A stretch of DNA of 64,000 bases from Burkholderiaceae bacterium. Lineage in GTDB: Bacteria > Pseudomonadota > Gammaproteobacteria > Burkholderiales > Burkholderiaceae_E. Made by a program: the position numbers and the translations under genes. The stretch spans positions 49,254 through 113,253 of the forward strand of contig JAJPES010000048.1 in the NCBI GenBank assembly GCA_021166725.1, in the 5' to 3' direction. Under the pieces are notes generated by a model, which saw only the letters and a program-made list of their open reading frames with translations, was not told the DNA's origin and did not search any database. Below, one piece after another: positions 15,826-23,952 of the stretch (its first letter is position 1; each line of letters starts with the position of its first letter).

Positions 15826-18800
15826 ATGAACGCGCCCGATCTACCTGTCGCGGTGCGCTCCGCGCTCACCGGTTATCGCCTCTCCGATGCGGTCTGTGCA
15901 AGCGCCGGCCGCGTCTTCGTCACCGGCACGCAGGCGCTCGTTCGCCTGCCGTTGATGCAGCGCGCGCTCGACGTCGAGCGCGGGCTCGACACCGCCGGCT
16001 TCGTCAGCGGTTATCGCGGCTCGCCGCTCGGCGCCTACGACCAGCAGTTGTGGAAGTACGGCGAACGCCTCGGCGAGGTGCGCATCCGCTTCCTGGCGGC
16101 GGTCAACGAGGAACTGGCCGCCACCGCGGTGCTCGGTTCGCAGGAGGTCGAGAGCGATCCTGACCGCACCGTGCAGGGCGTGTTCGGCCTGTGGTACGGA
16201 AAGGGGCCGGGGGTCGATCGCGCCGGCGATGCGCTCAAGCACGGCAACGCGCGCGGTTCGTCGCCGCACGGCGGCGTGCTCGTCGTCGCCGGCGACGATC
16301 ACGGCTGCGTGTCGTCGGCGTTCTCGCACCAGAGCGACTTCGCGATGATGTCGTGGCGCATGCCGGTGCTCAGCCCGGCCAGCGTCGCGGAGCTCATCGA
16401 GTTCGGACTCTACGGCTGGGCGCTGTCGCGCGCTTCGGGCACGTGGGTCGGCATGAAGGCGATCTCCGAGGTCGTCGAGAGCGCGGCGAGCGTGGACCTC
16501 GATTCCATCGTCGCCGGCGTCGCAGAGCCGGTGCCCGAGGATTTCTTCATCGGCGACCGGTCGCTCGGCAGCCTGCACCTGCGCCCCGACGACATCCCCA
16601 GTCCGTCGATCGAAGCGCGCATGGCGATGCGGCTCGATGCGGTGCGCGCGTTCGCGCGCATTCGCTCGATCGATCGCGTCGTCGCCGACCCGCCGCGTGC
16701 GCGCGTCGGCATCGTCACCTGCGGCAAGGCGCATCGCGACCTGCTCGAAGCCCTGCGACGCGTCGAGCTGACGCTCGACGACCTGGCGCGCGCCGGGGTG
16801 CGCGTCTACAAGATCGGCCTGGCGTATCCGATCGAGCCCACGCGCGCGCTCGCCTTCGCCGAAGGCCTCGAAGAGGTGCTCGTCGTCGAGGAGAAGGGGC
16901 CGGTGGTCGAGCAGCAGTTGCAGGCGCTGCTGTACAACGCACCATCGCGGCCGCTGATCCTCGGCAAGCGCGACGCGCACGGCGCGCCGCTGCTCTCCGA
17001 GACCGCCGAGTTGCGCCCGTCGCGCTTGCTGCCGGTGCTCGCTGCCTGGCTCGCGCGGCACGCGCCGTCGCTCGACCGTAGCGTACGCATCGACGAGTTC
17101 GTGCGCCCGCCGCTGCCGTCGAACGCGGCCGATTCCGTGCGGCGCATTCCGTTCTTCTGCTCGGGCTGCCCGCACAACACGTCCACGCGCGTGCCCGAGG
17201 GCTCGCGCGCGCAGTCGGGCATCGGCTGCCACGGCATGGCGATGTGGATGGACCGTTCCACCAGCGGGCTGCTGCAGATGGGCGGCGAAGGTGCAAACTG
17301 GGTCGCGCACGGCGCCTTCACGAACACGCCGCACGTGTTCCAGAACCTGGGCGACGGAACGTATTTCCATTCGGGATCGCTGGCGATCCGGCAAGCGGTC
17401 GCCGCGCGCGCCAACGTCACCTACAAGATCCTGCACAACGACGCGGTCGCGATGACCGGCGGGCAGCATCCGGACGGCACGGTGAACGCCGCGTCGATCG
17501 CGCGACAGGTGCGCGCCGAGGGCGTCGAGCGCATCGCGCTCGTCTCCGACGATCCGCAGCCGCATCGACGCAACGCCGCCGCCTTCCCGCCCGGCACCAC
17601 GTTCCACCATCGGCTCGAACTCGACCTCGTGCAGCGCGAGTTGCGCGACACCCCCGGCGTGACGGCGCTCGTCTACGACCAGGCATGCGCCGCCGAGAAG
17701 CGGCGTCGGCGCAAGCGCAACGAATATCCCGATCCGCCGCGCCGCCTCTACATCAATGAGGCGGTCTGCGAAGGTTGCGGCGACTGCAACGAGAAGTCGA
17801 ACTGCCTGTCGGTGGTGCCGGTCGATACGCCCGACGGACGCAAGCGGAGAATCGACCAGAACAGCTGCAACAAGGATTACCGCTGTGCCGACGGCTTCTG
17901 TCCGAGCTTCGTTTCGGTGGAAGGCGGCCAGCCGCGTCGACGCTCGTCGGCGCTCGATCGCGCGCGCTTCGACGCGCTGGTCGCGCGCCTGCCCGAAGCC
18001 GCGCCGCGCGACTGGCGAGGTCCGTGCGATCTTCTCGTCACCGGCGTGGGCGGAACCGGCGTCGTCACGGTAGGCGCCGTCATCGCGATGGCAGCGCACC
18101 TCGAAGGACGGCACGCTTCGGTGCTCGACTTCATGGGTTTCGCGCAGAAGGGCGGTAGCGTCCTGTCGCACGTGCGCCTGGCGACGCAGGCCGATGCGTT
18201 GAACCAGGTGCGCATCGACACGCAGCAGGCCGACGCGGTGCTCGCCTGCGATCCGGTGGTCGCCGCCGGCGACGACGCGCTGCAGTCGGTGAGTCACGGC
18301 CGCACGCGCATCGTCGTCAATCGGCACGTGCTGCCGATGGCGATGCAGGTCACGCGGCCCGACGCGACGGTGCCGGTGGACGCGCTGCTCGCCAAGCTCG
18401 CGGCCGCGGCCGGCGATGACCGTGTCGCGGTGTTCGATGCGCAGATGCTGTCGCGCCGCGCAATCGGCGACACGATGGGCGCGAACATCGTGCTGCTCGG
18501 CTATGCGTGGCAGAGCGGACTGGTTCCGGTGTCGAGCGCCGCGATCGAGCGCGCGATCGAACTGAACGGCGTGGCGATCGAGGCGAACCGGTTGGCGTTC
18601 CGATTGGGGCGCGCAGCGGCGCACGATGCGGCCGCGCTCGAGGCCCTGCTCGCCGCGAACCAGGCGCCGAACACGGCGGCGGAGGAATCGCTGGGCGAGC
18701 TGACGGCGCGACTGGAGGCGCGCCTGCGCGATTACCAGGACGAGCGCCTTGCCGCGCGCCTGCGTCGCCTCGTCGTGCGGGTCGAGGCGGCCGAGCGTTC

Positions 18801-19416
18801 GTTGCGCGGCGCCGGCGAGAAGCTCGAACTCACCGAACTCGTCGCGCGCAATTTCGCGAAGCTGCTCGCCTACAAGGACGAGTACGAGGTGGCGCGGCTG
18901 TATTCGTCCGAAGCGTTCCGGCGTTCGCTCGACGAGCAATTCGAAGGTGAGTACTCGCTGAGTGTGCAACTGGCTCCCCCGCTGCTGGCGAGACGAGGTC
19001 CCGATGGCCTGCCGCGCAAGATGCGATTCGGGCCGTGGGTCTTCCCGGCGTTTCGCGCGCTCGCTTCGCTGCGCCGGTTGCGCGGCACGCCGTTCGACGT
19101 CTTCGGCTACACGCTCGAGCGCCGCGTCGAGCGCGCGCTGCCGGGCGATTACGAGGCGCTGGTCGAGCAATTGCTGGCCCGGCTCGACGCGGCGACGCTG
19201 GCCGGCGCCTGCGCGCTGGCGGCGACGCCCGACGCGATTCGCGGCTACGGCCACGTGAAGATGCGCAATCTCGTCCGGGCGAAACAGAGAGAGTGGGCGC
19301 TCGCTCGCGGAATGGGTTTCGATGCGCCCGCCTCGCCGATCGTGCGGCGTGCGGTCGAGCAGGCGGAACAACCACCGGCTGCCCCCGTTTCGGTAGCCGT
19401 GCAGCGACCGCGCTGA
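15826..19416 (+). CDS. Fused indolepyruvate:ferredoxin oxidoreductase
   Basis: A 1196-residue single-chain 2-oxoacid oxidoreductase that should convert arylpyruvates, made by transamination of aromatic amino acids, to aryl-acyl-CoA. The N-terminal part (to about residue 440) and the thiamine-diphosphate part (GIGCHGMAM, GEGANW, HNDAVAMTGGQHPDG) are followed by a cysteine-rich segment with C648-x2-C-x2-C-x5-C and C681-x5-C-x4-CP for iron-sulfur clusters. The gamma-type catalytic domain (VTGVGGTGVVTVG...GFAQKGGSV) and a C-terminal domain complete it. In many aerobic proteobacteria this is one gene, unlike the two-gene IorAB of anaerobes. It is divergent from an Lrp-family regulator. Confidence 0.9.
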   Translation: MNAPDLPVAVRSALTGYRLSDAVCASAGRVFVTGTQALVRLPLMQRALDVERGLDTAGFVSGYRGSPLGAYDQQLWKYGERLGEVRIRFLAAVNEELAATAVLGSQEVESDPDRTVQGVFGLWYGKGPGVDRAGDALKHGNARGSSPHGGVLVVAGDDHGCVSSAFSHQSDFAMMSWRMPVLSPASVAELIEFGLYGWALSRASGTWVGMKAISEVVESAASVDLDSIVAGVAEPVPEDFFIGDRSLGSLHLRPDDIPSPSIEARMAMRLDAVRAFARIRSIDRVVADPPRARVGIVTCGKAHRDLLEALRRVELTLDDLARAGVRVYKIGLAYPIEPTRALAFAEGLEEVLVVEEKGPVVEQQLQALLYNAPSRPLILGKRDAHGAPLLSETAELRPSRLLPVLAAWLARHAPSLDRSVRIDEFVRPPLPSNAADSVRRIPFFCSGCPHNTSTRVPEGSRAQSGIGCHGMAMWMDRSTSGLLQMGGEGANWVAHGAFTNTPHVFQNLGDGTYFHSGSLAIRQAVAARANVTYKILHNDAVAMTGGQHPDGTVNAASIARQVRAEGVERIALVSDDPQPHRRNAAAFPPGTTFHHRLELDLVQRELRDTPGVTALVYDQACAAEKRRRRKRNEYPDPPRRLYINEAVCEGCGDCNEKSNCLSVVPVDTPDGRKRRIDQNSCNKDYRCADGFCPSFVSVEGGQPRRRSSALDRARFDALVARLPEAAPRDWRGPCDLLVTGVGGTGVVTVGAVIAMAAHLEGRHASVLDFMGFAQKGGSVLSHVRLATQADALNQVRIDTQQADAVLACDPVVAAGDDALQSVSHGRTRIVVNRHVLPMAMQVTRPDATVPVDALLAKLAAAAGDDRVAVFDAQMLSRRAIGDTMGANIVLLGYAWQSGLVPVSSAAIERAIELNGVAIEANRLAFRLGRAAAHDAAALEALLAANQAPNTAAEESLGELTARLEARLRDYQDERLAARLRRLVVRVEAAERSLRGAGEKLELTELVARNFAKLLAYKDEYEVARLYSSEAFRRSLDEQFEGEYSLSVQLAPPLLARRGPDGLPRKMRFGPWVFPAFRALASLRRLRGTPFDVFGYTLERRVERALPGDYEALVEQLLARLDAATLAGACALAATPDAIRGYGHVKMRNLVRAKQREWALARGMGFDAPASPIVRRAVEQAEQPPAAPVSVAVQRPR

Positions 19417-19456
19417 CAGCTCCTACAATGGGGCGACGTCGTTTTCCGTCGCCACC

Positions 19457-20716
19457 ATGTCGAGAGATCCGGGTTTCGAACGAAAGGCTGCCACGCGCGT
19501 GGCCGAGGCGGGGCGCGACGGCGACGCCGCGTTCGTCGCCGCCAGCGTCGGCGTGCACCGTGCATCGACCGTGCTGTTCGACTCGCTCGCCGCCACCGAA
19601 GCGGCCGGCGCCGCGGTCGCGGCCGGCCGCCGGCGCGCTACCACCTACGGAACCGTCGGCACGCCGACGACGATGGCGCTGATGGACGCGTTGTGCGAGA
19701 TCGAGGGCGCGGGACACGCTGTGCGCGCGAGCCTGATGCCGTCGGGCCTGGCGGCGATCACCACGGCGTTGCTCGCGATGCTCGAGCCCGGCGATCACCT
19801 GCTGGTCACCGACTCGTCGTACGGACCGACGCGCGTGTTCGCCGACGGAATGCTGGCGCGTCTCGGCGTGCAGACCACCTACTACGACCCGACGATCGGC
19901 GCCGGCATCGAGGCGCTGCTGCGGCCCGAAACGAAGCTGATCTGGCTCGAGAGCCCGGGCAGCTACACCTTCGAGGTGCAGGACGTGCCGGCGATCTGCG
20001 CGCTCGCGCGCAGGCGCGGCATCGTCACGATGATCGACAACACGTGGGCGTCGCCCGTGTTCGCGCGGCCCTTCGACTGGGGCGTCGACGCGTCGGTGCT
20101 CGCGCTCACCAAGTATTGGGGCGGGCACTCGGACGTCCTGATGGGCGCGGTCGTCGTTCGCGAGACGCTGTGGCCGATGCTGTGGAACGCGGTACGCCAA
20201 CTCGGGCAATGCGCGAGCGGCGATGACGCATGGCTGGTGCTGCGCGGGCTGCGCAGCATCGACGCGCGAATGCGGCAACACCAGTCGAACGCGCTCGAGG
20301 TCGCGCGCTGGCTCGAGGCGCGCGCCGAGGTCGCGAGCGTGCTGTATCCCGCCTTGCCGTCGCATCCGCAGCACGAGTTGTGGCGGCGCGACTTCTCAGG
20401 AGCGAGCGGGCTGCTTTCCTTCGAACTGGATGCCACGCTCTTTCGGCGCGCGACGTCGGAACCGGTGCAACAGGCACAGCGGGAACGCGCCGCGCTTGCC
20501 GCCTTCTGCGAAAAGCGCCGGCACTTCGCGATCGGCTATTCGTGGGGTGGTTTCGAGAGCCTGGTCATGCCGGCGCGTATCGATCGGATGCGCACGGCGA
20601 AGCCGTGGGCGGGAGGGCCGCTGGTGCGCCTGCACGTCGGGCTCGAGGATATCGCCGATTTGATCGGCGATCTCGACGAGGGCTTCAACGCGATCCGAGG
20701 CGCACTCGAAGGTTGA
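19457..20716 (+). CDS. metC: Cystathionine beta-lyase / Cys-Met metabolism PLP enzyme
   Basis: A 419-residue fold-type I PLP enzyme. The PLP lysine is K219 in LTKYWGGHSD, preceded by the cofactor aspartate in TMIDNTWASP; the GAxxRxTTYGTxGTPT segment near residue 60 is typical of proteobacterial MetC. It should split cystathionine to homocysteine, pyruvate and ammonia. A TACAAT -10 box lies at 19424-19429, about 28 bases before the ATG. The family includes cystathionine gamma-lyases and methionine gamma-lyases, but the motif set fits MetC best. It follows the oxidoreductase by 40 bases. Confidence 0.85.
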   Translation: MSRDPGFERKAATRVAEAGRDGDAAFVAASVGVHRASTVLFDSLAATEAAGAAVAAGRRRATTYGTVGTPTTMALMDALCEIEGAGHAVRASLMPSGLAAITTALLAMLEPGDHLLVTDSSYGPTRVFADGMLARLGVQTTYYDPTIGAGIEALLRPETKLIWLESPGSYTFEVQDVPAICALARRRGIVTMIDNTWASPVFARPFDWGVDASVLALTKYWGGHSDVLMGAVVVRETLWPMLWNAVRQLGQCASGDDAWLVLRGLRSIDARMRQHQSNALEVARWLEARAEVASVLYPALPSHPQHELWRRDFSGASGLLSFELDATLFRRATSEPVQQAQRERAALAAFCEKRRHFAIGYSWGGFESLVMPARIDRMRTAKPWAGGPLVRLHVGLEDIADLIGDLDEGFNAIRGALEG

Positions 20717-20778
20717 TGCGCAGGCAGCGGGTGTAAGAATCTGCGACACGCGTCCGCGCGAGCGTCCGGATCCTGGCA

Positions 20779-20798
20779 CGCCCGATCACGGTCGGGCG
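20779..20798. terminator. Hairpin between convergent genes (possible terminator)
   Basis: CGCCCGA and TCGGGCG form a 7-bp stem around a 6-base loop in the gap between the convergent metC and channel genes. There is no T-run, so it is at best a weak or factor-assisted terminator. Confidence 0.35.
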
Positions 20799-20835
20799 CA
20801 TCGGCGTGTGAGGCACTCGATGCGCGCGTGAAGCC

Positions 20836-22665
20836 TCAGGCAGTTCGGCGACTGCGCCGCCACGGCCATTGCCGTCCCGGCTCGCGGCCGGTGACGAGGT
20901 AGTCGAGCACGCCGGGGTCGTTCAACGCGATGTCCACGTAGCGGCGCGCCGCCTCGGTGCCGGCGAACAGCAACTCGTCGCCTTCGGCGAGCCTCCAGTC
21001 GTCGGGAGGCAGCAAAGTCTCGCGGCCGGCGCGCAGTGCGAGCAGCGCGGTGGCGGCGGTGCGCGCGCTGCGGTCTTGCGGCGCGCGCAGCAGGTCGCCG
21101 AGTCGAAGTGCCGAAGGCGTCGCAGCGCTTTCGCCGCCGGGGACGCTGCCGCCGCCGTGTGCGCAGACCGCCGGCGCGTGCTCGCGGTCGATGTGCACTT
21201 CCCAGGTGGCCGGCGAGTCCTTTCCACTGGCCTCGCGCAGTCGATGGATCACCCGGTCGGCCCACCCGTCGGCCTGCCGGCGCACGTGGCCGAGAAAGCG
21301 CAGCAGCAGCGGCGACGTGAGCAGTGCGACGCACTCGTCGGCGATGATCTCGCTCGGACGCATGACGAGGTCGGCGCGGAAGTGCTCGAAGAGCAGCGCG
21401 TTCTCGGCCTCGTTCTGGCGCAGCACGACGAACAGCGACCGATCGATACTCTGCGCCAGGCGCGCGATGGCGAGGTTGCGCAGATCGCTTGCCGTGCCGA
21501 CGACGATCGCGTGCGCGTCGCGGATGCCGGCCCGCTCGAGCGTCTCGCGCCGCGTTCCGTCGCCGGCGATCACCTGGATGCCGCTCTCGTCGTCGCCGAC
21601 CGGCCCCGGTTCGACCACGCGCACCTCGCAGCCGCGCTCGTGCAGGCGATGCGCGACCGCGCGGCCGAAGCGGCCGTAGCCGCAGACGATCCACGGGCCG
21701 GGGGGCGGCGCCAGCTCGTCGGGCAGCGGCGTGCCGCGCAGCGCGGTCAGCCAGTCGAACAGCCGATAGCAGCCCGGTGCGCGCAGCGCCATCGCCAGTT
21801 GCTCGGCGAACGCGACGAACGGATCGACGATGCGCGGGCTGCCCGAAGCCTGCATCAGCGCCGTCGTGTCGGCGGTGTGCGAACGGGCGATCATCGTCGC
21901 GCGCGGGTTCAGCAGCGACGCGGTGATCACCGCGGCGACGTTCGCCGCATCGTCGTTGGTCAGGGCGAGCACCGCGCGACAGCAGGGATGTCGCAGGCCG
22001 GCGCGTACCAGGGCCTGCGGACGGCTGGCGTCGTCGTGCATCGCGATGACATCGTTGCGGAAGTCCTCGAGCTCGAGCGTCTGCAGTCGCGCCGCGTCGA
22101 TCTCGACGGCGACGAAGCGCATGCCCAAACGATCGAAGATCCGCGTCAGGCGCAGCCCCGTGTCGCCGCAGCCGAGCACGAGCAGGAACGGCTCGGCGAT
22201 GCGGCGCACGCGGCGCTCGAAGCGGATCGCAGCGATCGCGCGCAGGAACGAGCCGTCCTGCGCGGCGGCCAGCAGCGTGAGCAGCGTGTAGGTCCAGGTG
22301 ACTACCGACAGATAGATGACGACGATCGCCCACATGCGCTGCGCGTCGGAGAACGCAACCGGTATTTCGCCGAAGCCGATCGTCGTCGCCGTGTAGGTGA
22401 CGAAGTAGAACGCATGGAAGATGCTCAGCGGCGGGCTCGGGCGGCCGTCGGCGTCCACGCCGGGGACGACGGTGAATCCGGCCACCGCGATGGCGAACAC
22501 GACGGTGACCAGCAGCAGCGGCACGCGCAGTCGGCGCAGCAGCAGGTACAGCACGCTCGCGTGCGGCAGCGCGCTTTCGCTGGGCAGCGGAGGATTTGCG
22601 GCCGCCGCCGTTGCCGAAGGCGGCTGCGGTGGTTGCGTTGCGGGGCCGGAGTCGCGGTCGGGCAT
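20836..22665 (-). CDS. Potassium channel with two TrkA-N (RCK) domains
   Basis: A 609-residue inner-membrane channel. After a proline-rich N-terminus, two membrane helices (about 45-70 and 108-130) flank a pore loop whose filter reads TIGFGE (residues 95-100) instead of the usual TVGYGD. Two nucleotide-binding RCK domains follow (VLGCGDTG near residue 155 and VCGYGRFGRAV near 305), and a TrkA-C-like segment (LLFAGTEAARRYV) near the end. Tetramers of such proteins gate K+ flow by ligand binding to the RCK ring. ATG at 22665 fits the protein; it lies 24 bases after the DUF6394-like gene and is probably co-transcribed with it. Confidence 0.83.
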   Translation of the reverse strand: MPDRDSGPATQPPQPPSATAAAANPPLPSESALPHASVLYLLLRRLRVPLLLVTVVFAIAVAGFTVVPGVDADGRPSPPLSIFHAFYFVTYTATTIGFGEIPVAFSDAQRMWAIVVIYLSVVTWTYTLLTLLAAAQDGSFLRAIAAIRFERRVRRIAEPFLLVLGCGDTGLRLTRIFDRLGMRFVAVEIDAARLQTLELEDFRNDVIAMHDDASRPQALVRAGLRHPCCRAVLALTNDDAANVAAVITASLLNPRATMIARSHTADTTALMQASGSPRIVDPFVAFAEQLAMALRAPGCYRLFDWLTALRGTPLPDELAPPPGPWIVCGYGRFGRAVAHRLHERGCEVRVVEPGPVGDDESGIQVIAGDGTRRETLERAGIRDAHAIVVGTASDLRNLAIARLAQSIDRSLFVVLRQNEAENALLFEHFRADLVMRPSEIIADECVALLTSPLLLRFLGHVRRQADGWADRVIHRLREASGKDSPATWEVHIDREHAPAVCAHGGGSVPGGESAATPSALRLGDLLRAPQDRSARTAATALLALRAGRETLLPPDDWRLAEGDELLFAGTEAARRYVDIALNDPGVLDYLVTGREPGRQWPWRRSRRTA

Positions 22666-22688
22666 GCGCGTCCCCGGCTGCCGAGGAG

Positions 22689-23072
22689 TCAGCGCCGGAA
22701 GGTCAGCGTCTCGGTGACCAGCAGCACCACCGATACGATGTTGGCCAGCAGCGCGCCGGCGGCGAGTGAAACGACGCTGGCGACGATCTCCGTTTCGGCG
22801 TGGCCCGCCTGCACGTAGGTGCCCCAGGTCCAGACGATGGCGGCCAGCAGCAGTTGCGCGACGGCGACCAGGCTGGACGCGAGATGGATCGCGCCGAGCT
22901 GCGTGCGGTCGCCCAGCTTCAGGATCGTCGCAATGACATTCACGACGACGGCGGCGAACAGCTCGCTGACCTCGTGGTGCGCGGCCACGTCGAGGTCGCC
23001 GTAGACGAAGCCGAAGTTCAGCGTCGCCGCCAGCAGGATGAAGAAACCGAAGACGACCTTTCCGGTGTTCAT
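22689..23072 (-). CDS. Small four-helix membrane protein (DUF6394-like)
   Basis: A 127-residue protein that is nearly all membrane: helices at about residues 5-24, 38-52, 62-82 and 98-120. It matches my memory of the DUF6394 group, small proteins encoded directly upstream of TIGFGE-type potassium channels. It has no catalytic motif. Sitting 24 bases before the channel gene, it is a natural candidate for an accessory or regulatory subunit, but this is inference from context. Confidence 0.6.
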   Translation of the reverse strand: MNTGKVVFGFFILLAATLNFGFVYGDLDVAAHHEVSELFAAVVVNVIATILKLGDRTQLGAIHLASSLVAVAQLLLAAIVWTWGTYVQAGHAETEIVASVVSLAAGALLANIVSVVLLVTETLTFRR

Positions 23073-23186
23073 GCGGGTTCCCGGTCACGAGGCCGCAGGC
23101 GGCGCGGCGGTGGGGTTAGCGAACCGCGTCGAGTGTACTTCGACGCACGGCATCGATCGCGCCGGGCGGCGGACGGTCGGCGCACG

Positions 23187-23774
23187 TCATTGCGTCGCCT
23201 CGGGCGAGCGCGGAAGGGCGGCGTGAAGCGCCCAGTCGAGCAGGACGAGTTGCCCTTCGTAGTACTCCGTGCCGACCGACAGCGCGGTGGCCGGCGGCAG
23301 CGACAGCGAAGCCTCGCGCTCCGAACCGTCGATGATGGTGTGCATTCCCGCTTCGCGCGAGATGTGCATCATTGCCGCGTTCTCCGCCAGGCAGTGCATG
23401 AACAGCTGGCGAAAGCCGCGGTTGCGAGCATGCAGCAGCGCACGCCGGAACATCGCCTGTGCGATTCCCCGGCCGCGATGCAGCGCGTCGACCGACAGTC
23501 CCAGCTCGACCGCGTCGTCGAGCTGCGCCACGTGGGTGAAGCCGATCAGCGCGCGCGCGTCGTCGCGCACGCCGAACACCGCGTCCTGCGAGAAATCGAG
23601 CTTCCCGACGTAGCCGGCGATCGTCTCCGCGGAAACCGGCACGCCGAATCTGAGCCGCTGGTCTTCGGGTGACAGCCGCAGCAGGTGCTCGCGAATCTGC
23701 GGCCGCGAGTCGGGGGACAGCGGATAGACGACGACGCTCGGCGCGCCGGCGCCGAGCACTTCGGGCTCGGGCAT
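23187..23774 (-). CDS. GNAT-family N-acetyltransferase
   Basis: A 195-residue acetyltransferase. The acetyl-CoA binding signature is V-x-A-L-H-R-G-R-G-I-A-Q-A-M near residue 95, after a beta-sheet core; the N-terminal part (REHLLRLSPEDQRLRFGVPVSAETI) is typical of GNAT proteins fused to, or related to, protein-lysine acetyltransferases of the Pat type. The substrate is unknown. The start at 23774 has a very strong ribosome site (AGGAGG). A TATATT -10-like box and a 17-bp palindrome lie just upstream, so it is likely regulated by a repressor. Confidence 0.82.
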   Translation of the reverse strand: MPEPEVLGAGAPSVVVYPLSPDSRPQIREHLLRLSPEDQRLRFGVPVSAETIAGYVGKLDFSQDAVFGVRDDARALIGFTHVAQLDDAVELGLSVDALHRGRGIAQAMFRRALLHARNRGFRQLFMHCLAENAAMMHISREAGMHTIIDGSEREASLSLPPATALSVGTEYYEGQLVLLDWALHAALPRSPEATQ

Positions 23775-23818
23775 GCGTACCTCCTGCAAGAGCACTCTGC
23801 CGCCCAATATACCGGACG

Positions 23819-23835
23819 ATGTTGCATTGCAACAT
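23819..23835. promoter_or_regulatory. 17-bp operator-like palindrome ATGTTGCATTGCAACAT
   Basis: Two perfect 8-base half-sites flank one central base in the 178-base gap between the divergent GNAT and acyl-CoA ligase genes. On the minus strand it overlaps a possible -35 (TTGCAA) about 16 bases before a TATATT-like -10. Its form suits a TetR-type or similar dimeric repressor; the protein is not encoded next to it. Confidence 0.55.
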
Positions 23836-23881
23836 GACAACCCGACATGGCAGTACGGTCCCCGTTCCGGCGGCCCGTGCC

Positions 23882-23887
23882 TACAAT
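23882..23887 (+). promoter_or_regulatory. -10 box for the acyl-CoA ligase gene
   Basis: TACAAT lies 65 bases before the ATG of the ligase. No convincing -35 box is present at 17 bases upstream, so recognition might need an activator. Confidence 0.4.
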
Positions 23888-23952
23888 CGTCGCCATCGGC
23901 CGGGCGGACAGTACGCCCCGGAAAGACGCAAATTCCACGACAGGTTGCGACG

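Noticed and set aside
15841..19371. Long minus-strand open frame opposite the indolepyruvate oxidoreductase
   Set aside because: Same reason: strong plus-strand homology, shadow composition, no recognisable domain.
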